Source: Lactococcus taiwanensis (GTDB lineage Bacteria > Bacillota > Bacilli > Lactobacillales > Streptococcaceae). From it: 64,000 bases of DNA. The DNA is taken from the NCBI RefSeq assembly GCF_014905395.1, contig NZ_BNDT01000001.1, positions 416,178-480,177 on the forward strand. The letters are read 5' to 3'. The notes below the pieces were generated by a model that worked only from the letters and a program-made list of their open reading frames with translations, ran no database searches and was not told where the DNA came from. The position numbers and the translations under genes were made by a program. Below are positions 36,578-45,108 of the stretch, in pieces (within the stretch, counting starts at the first letter, position 1; the number at the start of each line of letters is the position of its first letter).

Positions 36578-36616
36578 AAAGACTTTGCCAAAAATTTGGC
36601 AAAGTCTTTTCTTTTT
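36578..36616 (+). terminator. Integrase terminator
   Basis: Perfect 15-bp arms AAAGACTTTGCCAAA and TTTGGCAAAGTCTTT, followed by T residues. Confidence 0.85.
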
Positions 36617-36721
36617 AGATTAACACTTCAACATAAATTTCTATTGTAGTAATCCTAGAATCCCAATAATTTTTGTATGTTGCGTATACTCGCCCCATTG
36701 TTAAGTTAATGATTCGAGCAA

Positions 36722-36756
36722 AAATCTTCCAATAATCATTTATTATTGGAAGATTT
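36722..36756. repeat. Perfect 15-bp inverted repeat upstream of the Avs4-like gene
   Basis: AAATCTTCCAATAAT and ATTATTGGAAGATTT around CATTT. No T run follows on either strand, so it is not a clear terminator. It lies about 75 bases upstream of the -10 box TGGTATAAT (hexamer 36831-36836). Confidence 0.6.
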
Positions 36757-36862
36757 CAAGACTGTAGAAAAGATGTTTTTTCAAATTGTTGATATTCTCA
36801 ATAAAGTTATTTTCTAATTCTTAAAAATGGTATAATTTATTTAAAGAAAGCTGAGGAAGTAT

Positions 36863-39800
36863 ATGATTAAATCAGATTGGAATATATTTAAAGCGAAATT
36901 TGAAAATTATAGAGAAAATTTTGAATGGCTTTGTTACATATTATTTTGTATAGAATATAAAAAAGAAAAAGGTATATTTAGATACAAAAATCAAGCAGGA
37001 ATTGAAACGGATCCTATAATAGAAAATCAAAATGTTATTGGATGGCAAGCAAAATTTTATGAAACGACTTTGTCTTCAAACAAGAGAGAAATGCTAGACA
37101 CCTTAGATACGTGTAGTGAAAAATATCCCAAATTAAATCACTTAATCTTTTATACAAATGAAGAGTGGGGGCAAAGCCCTAGTAAAGGAAAAAGTGATAC
37201 TGCAGCAAAGATTGAAATTGAAGAAAAAGCGAAGGAACTTGGTATCCAACTTGAATGGCGTACAGCAAGTTATTTTGATTCACCAGAAGTGGCTATCAAT
37301 AATCAAGAAATTGCAAAATATTTTTTTAGTTTTGAAAAGAGTGCATTTGATTTGATTAATGACCTTGAGTTTCATTCGCAGTCGATTCTTGAAGAAATTG
37401 CTTCATCGATTATTTTTGATGAACAAATTATTCGATTTGATAGAAATAAAGTGAAGGAAAAGTTAATTGATGAAGTGAATAATCAAAAAATGATAGTTCT
37501 TTCTGGTGAAGGTGGAAGCGGTAAGACTGCTATCATTAAAGAGATATATGAAGAAACTAATGATGAGCAACCATTTTATATTTTTAAAGCTTCCGAATTT
37601 GAAATTCCAAATATTAATTCACTTTTTAAAGATTATGATATGTATGGTTTTATAAAGGCTCATGAGATTGAAAGTGAGAAATTAGTAGTAATTGATTCGG
37701 CGGAAAAGTTGTTGGATATAAAGAATCCTGAACCATTCAAAGAATTTATTTCACTCATGAAGAAGAATGGTTGGACAATTATTTTTACAATACGTAGTAG
37801 TTATGTAAATGATTTAATCATTCATTTCATTGAACAACACAATGTGAATCCTGTTCAAATTAATATACCTACTTCAACCAAACAAGAATTATTAAGCTTA
37901 TCTGAGATGCATAATTTTAACTTACCCAGAGATGAGAAAGTTTTGGGTCTTATCAGGAATCCATTCTATTTAAACGAATATTTGAAGTTGCATGATTCAG
38001 ATAATGGGCTTAATTTGAAAAAATTTAAGACAAGATTATGGGATAAAGTTGTCAAAAAAGGGAAGCCAAATCGAGAAAAAGTTTTTATTGAAATTGCAAA
38101 GAAAAGAGCAGACTCTGGACAATTTTTTGTGAAGATAGACCATGTAGATGAATCCATTACAGGACTATTGGATGATGGTATTCTTGGAAGTGAAGCTGAT
38201 AAATATTTTATTACTCATGATATCTACGAAGAATGGGGACTTGAAAAAATTATTTCTAATGAATTTTCAAACAAGAAAAGTTATCCAGAATTTTTTGTGA
38301 ATATTGGTGAGTCATTATCTATGAGAAGAAGTTTTAGAAAATGGATGACAATTGAAATAGATTCAGAAAATTCTTTAGGAAATTTTATAGATGATGCGAT
38401 TTATGATGAAAAAATACCTCAGTTTTGGAAAGATGAGATTCTAGTATCTATTTTGTTGTCAGATTCTTCAGATTTATTTTTTAAGTCTATGGCCAGACTG
38501 TTAAGCAAAAATGATTTTTCTTTATTTAAAAGAGTTTTATTTTTAATAAGGATTGCCTGTAAGGAGATTGACTTTAAAACTGCAGAAAGATTTAAAGAGA
38601 AAGTAAATTCTGTTTCAGCACAGTATCTTTTTACGGTACCCATGGGTCATGGGTGGAAATCAGTTATCAGTTTTATTGATAAGCATCAAAAAGAGTTTGA
38701 GCTAGAGGATTTAAAACTTATTGTTCCTGTTCTTAAAGATTGGACAACTAAAAATAAAAGGGGTGATATAACAAGGAAATGTGCAAGTTTTGCGTTACGA
38801 AATTACCAAGAATTATTTATCTCAATGAAGAGCGATTACAAACTTTCAGACATAAAAGCTGAACTCACACAGATAATTTTGGATGGTAGTGTCGAAATAA
38901 GAAAAGAAATATCTGATATTTTGGCTGATATTGTCAAAAATAAGTGGAGTAAATCAGAGACCCCTTACTATGATTTGATATATAAAATTGTAAATACACC
39001 GATGGATTCTATTCCAGTATATGCGGCAGTTCCTAAGAAAATTTTAGCATTTTTGAAAATAGTTTGGTCAGATGATTCTAAGCAAGTTTCTGACGAGTTC
39101 CTCATGCCATTTGATTCAGAGAAAAATGAGTTTGGAATCAATTCAACAACACAACATAATTATTTTCCAGCAAGTGCATATCAAACACCAATTTATTGGT
39201 TATTAGCATATGATTTTAGTGATACCATGCATTTTATAATTGATTTTATAAATACAAGTTCTGAGTTTTATTTTGAAATAGCAAATACTAATGATAAAAA
39301 GAAAATAGAGGTACTAATCAGAGGAAAATCGTACACTCAAATTTCAAGCTCAACACTATGGAATGCGTTTAGAGGAAACTCCAACGTACCATATGTTTTT
39401 TCATCAATTTTGATGGCCTTGGAAAAATATTTATTGGACACTTATGAAGAAACTAATTTAGAAATTTTTGAAAACAATCTAATAGAAATTCTAAAAATGT
39501 CAAAATCTGTTGCTATTTCGGCTGTAGTAACTAGTGTAGTTTTAGCTCATCCAGTTGAGTTATTCAATGTTGCTGAAATATTGTTTCGAACAAAAGAATT
39601 TTTCCTTTTAGATCATGAAAGAAAAATTTTTGACTTAACAAATCATGAATTTCCTATGGAATTTGTGACAAGTCAGATACACGATGAGTACAGAAAAGCT
39701 AACAATGCGTTAGAGCATCGAAAAAATGATTTAGAATTTCAAGCATTGACATATCAATTTTTCAGAGCAGAAAATGTGTCAGAAGAAGAGGCTGATAGAA

Positions 39801-41557
39801 GACAAAAGAAAATTTTTGGCATATTTGATACCTTTTATGAAGAACTATCAGTCCGTCCAGGAATTGATGATAGAGATTGGCGGATGTCTTTATCTAGGAT
39901 GGATCGAAGAAAGATGTCTCCAGAAGTTGAACAACATCATCAGGGATTTCTAATTAATTTCAACCCTGAGTTGGAACCAGATTTAAAAGAGTATAGTGAA
40001 GCTTATAATTTATATTTAGAAAAAACTAATGCTCAGGTGAACAAATATTTGCTATTAAGCAATTGGGCTAAAAACTTAATTGATGGTAAATATTCTGATA
40101 GAGAAGCTAGTGAATTTGATAATAATCCCAATTTAGCAGTTCAAAGAATCCAAGAGTTTCTTGAGGATATTGAAGAAATGGATGAAGGACGACATTTAAT
40201 CTTTAAATCTATGCCGGCAAATGTTAGTGTTGCGCTTATGGAGAATTATATCAATGAGCTGACACAAGAAAACAGAGAATTCTGTGCAAGAGTTATTTTA
40301 GAGCACTCATTAATTCCTTTTAATGATAACAGAACTGCTTATTTTGGAGAAGGTGTTGAAGTTGCAATTAGAGCACTTCCAATTATTATAAAGGATGTGC
40401 AAAAATTTAGTAATGAAGCTAAAATGGTATTGATAGTTGGACTATTGTATTCTAAAGCTATAAGAAATGATGTTCGTATGTCTGGGTTAGCAGCAGATGC
40501 TATAAGAGAATCCTTATGGAGGCTTGATAAAGAAACTGCTGACTCTATTCTTACAAGCTATATCATACTAAAACCTAAATTAAATACAGAAAAAATGCCT
40601 TCCCAAAATAATCTATATGATTTTGAAAGTGTACAAATTAATCAATTTGAACAATTAAAAAGTTTTGTGGAATCTCAAGAGGAATTTATCGATAAAGTGA
40701 TAGTGAATCAGATTGATATACCAAATAAATTTGTGTTGGAAAGTGATAATCTGGAATATTTATCAACAATTTATAGAATGATAAACTCCAAATTTTTATC
40801 TCAACCTATTTATGAGCTTATAAGAGATGTTCAAGAAGTTTTTCTTGATAAACTTTATAATAACGGGGAATATTCGACAACTAATTTTTATTTTGACAAA
40901 CTGTATTTTAAACAGAGATATCCAGAAACGGTATTAATGTTACCAGAGGAAAAATTGTCAGATTTACTAGACCCTTTTTTGAAACGAATTTCTTCAAATG
41001 AAATTACTGCTGATTTATTACAAAATTTTATCTATGTGGAAGATAGACTTCAATCAGGAGATACGTTTTGGAATGTTTGGGAAATGTTTTATGAAAAGAT
41101 ATTGAATTTGAACAATCAGTATAAAAATGACTATTTCCTTCCTAAAGTAGTTCATAGTTACCTTTTTGCAGAAATATTTTGGAATAAAGATGCGAGTAGT
41201 TGGTCAGGATTTGGCATGAGAGGGAAAGGATTCTTTAAAAACGTAATACGAGAATTTGATTTAACACCTGCTATTTTATTTTCTTTTTTACGTATTTTAA
41301 ATAGCGTAGGTCAGGTTTATTTGTTGGAAGGAGTTTATTGGATTTCTTCAATTTTGAAAAGTGATTGTTTAATATCAGAGAATTTGGAGAAAGGAACGAT
41401 TTATCTTCTTGAAGAATTTTGCAAAAAATTTATATTTAAGTATCGAGATAAATTAAAGAAAACTCCTGAAATCAAGTCAAGCATTCTTGTACTGCTAAAT
41501 TTCTTGATAGAAAATGGATCTGTTACAGGATATTTGCTAAGAGAGAATATTTTGTAA
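36863..41557 (+). CDS. Avs4-like STAND NTPase with N-terminal Mrr/PD-(D/E)XK nuclease domain
   Basis: The 1564-residue protein has an N-terminal nuclease domain (about 1-180) with GIETDPI and GWQAKFY, the D/E...QxK pattern of Mrr-like nucleases. A STAND ATPase follows: Walker A LSGEGGSGKTAI at about 212 and Walker B KLVVIDSAEKLLD at about 270. More than 1000 residues of helical repeat-like sequence form the rest. This order and size match the Avs (AVAST) family, closest to Avs4 (about 1590 residues, senses phage portal protein and activates its nuclease); the family match is from memory of the architecture. The start has GAGGAAG. It is a single-gene system. Confidence 0.8.
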   Translation: MIKSDWNIFKAKFENYRENFEWLCYILFCIEYKKEKGIFRYKNQAGIETDPIIENQNVIGWQAKFYETTLSSNKREMLDTLDTCSEKYPKLNHLIFYTNEEWGQSPSKGKSDTAAKIEIEEKAKELGIQLEWRTASYFDSPEVAINNQEIAKYFFSFEKSAFDLINDLEFHSQSILEEIASSIIFDEQIIRFDRNKVKEKLIDEVNNQKMIVLSGEGGSGKTAIIKEIYEETNDEQPFYIFKASEFEIPNINSLFKDYDMYGFIKAHEIESEKLVVIDSAEKLLDIKNPEPFKEFISLMKKNGWTIIFTIRSSYVNDLIIHFIEQHNVNPVQINIPTSTKQELLSLSEMHNFNLPRDEKVLGLIRNPFYLNEYLKLHDSDNGLNLKKFKTRLWDKVVKKGKPNREKVFIEIAKKRADSGQFFVKIDHVDESITGLLDDGILGSEADKYFITHDIYEEWGLEKIISNEFSNKKSYPEFFVNIGESLSMRRSFRKWMTIEIDSENSLGNFIDDAIYDEKIPQFWKDEILVSILLSDSSDLFFKSMARLLSKNDFSLFKRVLFLIRIACKEIDFKTAERFKEKVNSVSAQYLFTVPMGHGWKSVISFIDKHQKEFELEDLKLIVPVLKDWTTKNKRGDITRKCASFALRNYQELFISMKSDYKLSDIKAELTQIILDGSVEIRKEISDILADIVKNKWSKSETPYYDLIYKIVNTPMDSIPVYAAVPKKILAFLKIVWSDDSKQVSDEFLMPFDSEKNEFGINSTTQHNYFPASAYQTPIYWLLAYDFSDTMHFIIDFINTSSEFYFEIANTNDKKKIEVLIRGKSYTQISSSTLWNAFRGNSNVPYVFSSILMALEKYLLDTYEETNLEIFENNLIEILKMSKSVAISAVVTSVVLAHPVELFNVAEILFRTKEFFLLDHERKIFDLTNHEFPMEFVTSQIHDEYRKANNALEHRKNDLEFQALTYQFFRAENVSEEEADRRQKKIFGIFDTFYEELSVRPGIDDRDWRMSLSRMDRRKMSPEVEQHHQGFLINFNPELEPDLKEYSEAYNLYLEKTNAQVNKYLLLSNWAKNLIDGKYSDREASEFDNNPNLAVQRIQEFLEDIEEMDEGRHLIFKSMPANVSVALMENYINELTQENREFCARVILEHSLIPFNDNRTAYFGEGVEVAIRALPIIIKDVQKFSNEAKMVLIVGLLYSKAIRNDVRMSGLAADAIRESLWRLDKETADSILTSYIILKPKLNTEKMPSQNNLYDFESVQINQFEQLKSFVESQEEFIDKVIVNQIDIPNKFVLESDNLEYLSTIYRMINSKFLSQPIYELIRDVQEVFLDKLYNNGEYSTTNFYFDKLYFKQRYPETVLMLPEEKLSDLLDPFLKRISSNEITADLLQNFIYVEDRLQSGDTFWNVWEMFYEKILNLNNQYKNDYFLPKVVHSYLFAEIFWNKDASSWSGFGMRGKGFFKNVIREFDLTPAILFSFLRILNSVGQVYLLEGVYWISSILKSDCLISENLEKGTIYLLEEFCKKFIFKYRDKLKKTPEIKSSILVLLNFLIENGSVTGYLLRENIL

Positions 41558-41976
41558 TTATCAATAGAATTAGTTCGAAAATGAATAATAGAGGCTAAGA
41601 TAATAAATTTGATGTAGCATATGAATAATCGACTTATGGTCTTTTTTATGAAAAATATTAGCTTATAAATTTCGATAAAATACTCTATAACACAAATGTT
41701 AAACAATAATTATAATCCCATGTTATTTTGTTATTACAAAGAAGATGAGTTTTTCTAAGAATAATGGTGGGAACAGTTCCCAATAAATCAAAATTAAAAC
41801 TAAAAATTCACCAAATGAGCGTTAGAATAATAATCAAAAAGTGCTATAGCTTACTGTAATAAAAAGTGAGGACTAACACTTTTTATTTTGAAGTTAGAAT
41901 TGTGATATTTGATGAAAAAGGTAAATGAGAAAGCAGAGTGATATAATTATATTAATAGACTAGCTAACAAAGATTA
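41558..41976. other. Intergenic stretch with a terminator, no gene recognised
   Basis: About 420 AT-rich bases. GGGAACAGTTCCC (near 41770) is a short inverted repeat and AAAAAGTG/CACTTTTT with T residues (41861-41889) is a terminator with no gene directly before it. A small RNA or the tail of the Avs4 message may end there. Confidence 0.45.
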
Positions 41977-42465
41977 ATGACAAAATTAGGATATAGTACG
42001 GTTGGAAATATGGTTTTTGCAGGAATTACGGTAGTAACAGCAATTGTAGCGATTTTTCAATCAACAAAACAAGGAAAAACTAGGAAAATATCACAGCAGA
42101 AAATCGGTTGGCGTAATGGTTCCTTGGATATATTTACAGAAGAGGAGTATAAGTATTATTTTGGAAAAATATTTATGGAGATTATCCAGGATAAAGGAAT
42201 TTTAAAGATTAGAGTAAAAAACCTTAATAATATAAACATTAAGGGAGACTATAAATATATTTTTGATTTACTGATTACTCCAAAAAAATTTTCAGTTTAT
42301 AACAAATTGAAAAATTTACAAAGTGGAAAATATAATCTTGCAGTGTATGGAAAGCTAAAATTCTATGAAAAAGTAGCTGATAAAAATACGAATATGACCT
42401 TTATATTTAAAGAACTTTGGATCAACAAGCCAAAATATATTTATTTTGAAAAAATTTCTTCATAG
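41977..42465 (+). CDS. Hypothetical single-pass membrane protein
   Basis: The 162-residue protein begins with one membrane segment (STVGNMVFAGITVVTAIVAIF) and continues as a lysine- and isoleucine-rich, probably beta-rich domain with no family I recognise. It lies alone between the Avs4-like gene and the AbiE remnant, with no strong ribosome binding site before its ATG. It could be an unrecognised defence component or a stray gene. Confidence 0.45.
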   Translation: MTKLGYSTVGNMVFAGITVVTAIVAIFQSTKQGKTRKISQQKIGWRNGSLDIFTEEEYKYYFGKIFMEIIQDKGILKIRVKNLNNINIKGDYKYIFDLLITPKKFSVYNKLKNLQSGKYNLAVYGKLKFYEKVADKNTNMTFIFKELWINKPKYIYFEKISS

Positions 42466-42552
42466 TGATATAAGAGTCATGTTCTTAAAGAATTGTCTAT
42501 TAATTGTCAATGTCGATATTGATAGCAGTAATACAAAGTTATTTTGATATAT

Positions 42553-42595
42553 AACTTTCGAGCTAAAATATAGGTGTTGTTTTAGCACGAAAGTT
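42553..42595. promoter_or_regulatory. AbiEi-type operator: 16-bp inverted repeat
   Basis: AACTTTCGAGCTAAAA (42553-42568) and TTTTAGCACGAAAGTT (42580-42595) are inverted with a single mismatch, immediately upstream of the abiEi start. AbiEi antitoxins are known to repress their own operon by binding inverted repeats at this place. Confidence 0.65.
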
Positions 42596-42604
42596 GGTAA
42601 TTAT

Positions 42605-43314
42605 ATGACCAATAAAGAGAAAATTTTAGAGATTTCAAAAAAGAATAATGGTATTGTATTGACAAAGCAAGTTACAGAAGCAAAAATTCCAAGAGCAGTT
42701 TTGATTAATATGGTGAATGAAAAAATTCTTTTCCCTGTTCAGCGTGGGATTTACGTGATGGATGAAGGATACACCGATCCTTTTATAATGTTAGTGAAAT
42801 CCGAGAAACAGATGATTATCTGGGATTTTAACTCAAATTATATGCTGATTTTGAGAGAATCCTTGAACTAGTATTGATTGATGTAACGACCGGAGAAGCT
42901 ATCACACCGAGGGAAATTGAGTTCAGTATCAATCGTCTTTTTACCGATGACAAACTATCTTTGTTGCCATATCCGATTGAAACAATCATGGCTGAAAGCT
43001 GAAACTGTATTAGCGCGTGGTGTTACCTCAACAAGAACGCGTGATTTCTATGAAGTCTATATGATTTCAAAACTAAGATGGAATGAAATCAATTTCACTA
43101 TATTAACTACTGCTTTGAATAATACAATGACCAAGCGAGAGTCGTATTTTCAGCTGGATAATTATCTTGCTATAGTAGAACAACTCAAGAATTCTCAAGT
43201 TCAGCATCGTTATGGGAAAAGTATCAGCGTGAATATAACTATGCTAAAGATTTGTCTTTTAATGAAGTGGTTGATTCGGTATTAAAGATTATTGATAAAG
43301 TGATGAACTCATGA
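42605..43314 (+). pseudogene. Remnant of an AbiE toxin-antitoxin locus (abiEi fused to abiEii, frameshifted)
   Basis: The first 60 residues are the winged-helix N-terminus of the AbiEi antitoxin (KNNGIVLTKQVTEAKIPRAVLINMV...RGIYVMDE). From about 42795 the sequence, read through at least two frameshifts and a stop, encodes the C-terminal half of the AbiEii nucleotidyltransferase toxin: IRETDDYLGF-stop-LKLYADFERI, LVLIDVTTGEAITPREIEF, LPYPIETIMAE, and TVLARGVTSTRTRDFYEVYMISKL. The C-terminal part of abiEi and the nucleotidyltransferase active site of abiEii were deleted. The locus cannot make a functional pair. Confidence 0.8.
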
Positions 43315-43389
43315 GCTTGGGATTGTTTCTTAAAAGGCAGGGGAGTTTTTTAAACACGTTTTAGTAAGATAAAAGGAAGAAATAAAATT

Positions 43390-45108
43390 ATGGAATTTAA
43401 ATCGCTACAGGTTAAAAACTTCAGAAGTTTTGAAGATATAAGCATTGACCTATCAAATAAAAATGTATTTTTCGGACTCAACGATGTCGGAAAAACAAAC
43501 CTTCTGACAGCTTTAAGATTTGTTTTTGACAGAGATACTCGTAGGAATGACTTCATAGACTCAGACTATTTTGAGAAGAAAACGGAAACCCCAATTGAGA
43601 TTTTGGTTACCGTTGATATCAGTGATAATAATGAGGACAGTTCTAAATTGCGTGCGAGGCTTAGGGGATCAATTTTATCTGGGCAAGACTTGATATACAT
43701 ACGGTTACTAGCGGAATATGATAATTCTGAAATGGTCGGAGTTGCTGAATTGTTTTGGGGTGGAGATAAAGAAAATCTTCAGGAAATCAAACCTAGAGGA
43801 ACCCGTTTTGATATTGATGACGTATTTAATGTTTTTTATATAGATTCTTATGTTGATATGGATGTTCTTTTTAAACGAAACATCAAGAAGTTTATCCAAA
43901 GTGATACAGAGGACGACAAGGCTATCAATGACTCTATAAATTCTATTGTAGATGAACTGAACGAAAAGATTTCAAGCCTTTCTGGAGTTTCAGATTTTGA
44001 ATCGAAGATAACCCCTGCTTACCAAAAATTCAATGATGAAAACATCTCAATTTCAATTAAATCTGAAATTGCAGTAAAGGGTCTCTATTCTAATATTGTC
44101 CCTTACATGAAGAAAAAAGACGATGATAACATTTATCCAACGGCAGGCGAAGGCAGAAAGAAGCTTGTTGTGTACTCTTTATTTACACTTTTAGCGGAGC
44201 AAGAAGCAGATAAAAAAATAAATTTATTTCTTGTAGAGGAACCTGAAAATAATCTTCATAAATCTTTACAGATAGAGTTATCTCAGATTCTGTTTGGTAA
44301 TTCTGAAGGGTATCCGTATTTATTTGTTTCTACTCATTCTCCTTATATTTTGTATGAAATGAACAAAGTCACTTTGGTGCGAATTTTTGCCGAGAGGAGA
44401 GTGACAAGCAAGAGTGCTTTTTATAATGTACCTTCTGACTTTCAAGATAATAAGAAAATGCTTAACCGCTTACTTGCGGAAGCAATTTTTGCGAATAGGG
44501 TTTTGTTAGTAGAAGGACCCTCTGAACAGCTTTTATTTGATAAAGTTCTTTCAGTAATCAAACCATATTATGAAGTTAACGGAATGTATATCCTTTCAGT
44601 TAATGGCATAGGGTTCAAAAACTATCGACCTATGTTGAAAATGTTGGGGATTCATTGTGTCATTAAAACTGATAATGATATCCAATGGCGAGCAAACAGC
44701 GGTCACCATGCCCTTGGATTTTCCAGAGTTAATAATCTAGTTAATGGAACGCTTGGTATAGACTGGACAATTACTCCTCTTCCTGACACTAAGGAAGAAT
44801 TTATTGACAAATCTGTCGGGTATCGAAGGCAGCTTTATAATCTTAAACAAAATCTTCCACTACTAAATGACATAAGGAAGAACTCTCATGTTTATTTATC
44901 AAAAGTTGATTTAGAAAATGACCTAGATGAGGTTCTCCATGAAAATCTTGTTGAGTATCTCGATAGAAAAAATCCGGTTACTTATCTACAAGCGGCTAAA
45001 AATAATCACATGGTTGAGCTTGTTGAGAAATTGACTGATGAAGATTGCCGAAAAGTATACGATGATTATAATTTTGCTTGTCTAAAGGATTTGGTAGAAT
45101 GGAATTAA
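43390..45108 (+). CDS. gajA: Gabija protein GajA (OLD-family ATPase-TOPRIM nuclease)
   Basis: The 572-residue protein has an N-terminal ABC/OLD ATPase: FRSFEDISIDLS, Walker A FGLNDVGKTNLL near residue 31, LFLVEEPENNLHKSLQ as signature/Walker B and a VSTHSPYILYEM switch. The C-terminal TOPRIM has LLVEGPSEQLLFDKVL and the later KTDNDI acidic motif. GajA is a DNA-nicking nuclease controlled by nucleotide levels, in complex with GajB. Length matches GajA of Bacillus cereus (578). It overlaps gajB by 10 bases. Confidence 0.88.
   Translation: MEFKSLQVKNFRSFEDISIDLSNKNVFFGLNDVGKTNLLTALRFVFDRDTRRNDFIDSDYFEKKTETPIEILVTVDISDNNEDSSKLRARLRGSILSGQDLIYIRLLAEYDNSEMVGVAELFWGGDKENLQEIKPRGTRFDIDDVFNVFYIDSYVDMDVLFKRNIKKFIQSDTEDDKAINDSINSIVDELNEKISSLSGVSDFESKITPAYQKFNDENISISIKSEIAVKGLYSNIVPYMKKKDDDNIYPTAGEGRKKLVVYSLFTLLAEQEADKKINLFLVEEPENNLHKSLQIELSQILFGNSEGYPYLFVSTHSPYILYEMNKVTLVRIFAERRVTSKSAFYNVPSDFQDNKKMLNRLLAEAIFANRVLLVEGPSEQLLFDKVLSVIKPYYEVNGMYILSVNGIGFKNYRPMLKMLGIHCVIKTDNDIQWRANSGHHALGFSRVNNLVNGTLGIDWTITPLPDTKEEFIDKSVGYRRQLYNLKQNLPLLNDIRKNSHVYLSKVDLENDLDEVLHENLVEYLDRKNPVTYLQAAKNNHMVELVEKLTDEDCRKVYDDYNFACLKDLVEWN

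Noticed and set aside
36722..36756. Terminator after the integrase gene
   Set aside because: Perfect inverted repeat, but no T run follows on either strand and the integrase already has a terminator; listed as a repeat instead.
41401..41706. 101-residue ORF on the - strand at the end of the Avs4-like gene
   Set aside because: Mostly antisense to the large coding region and without a family or ribosome binding site.
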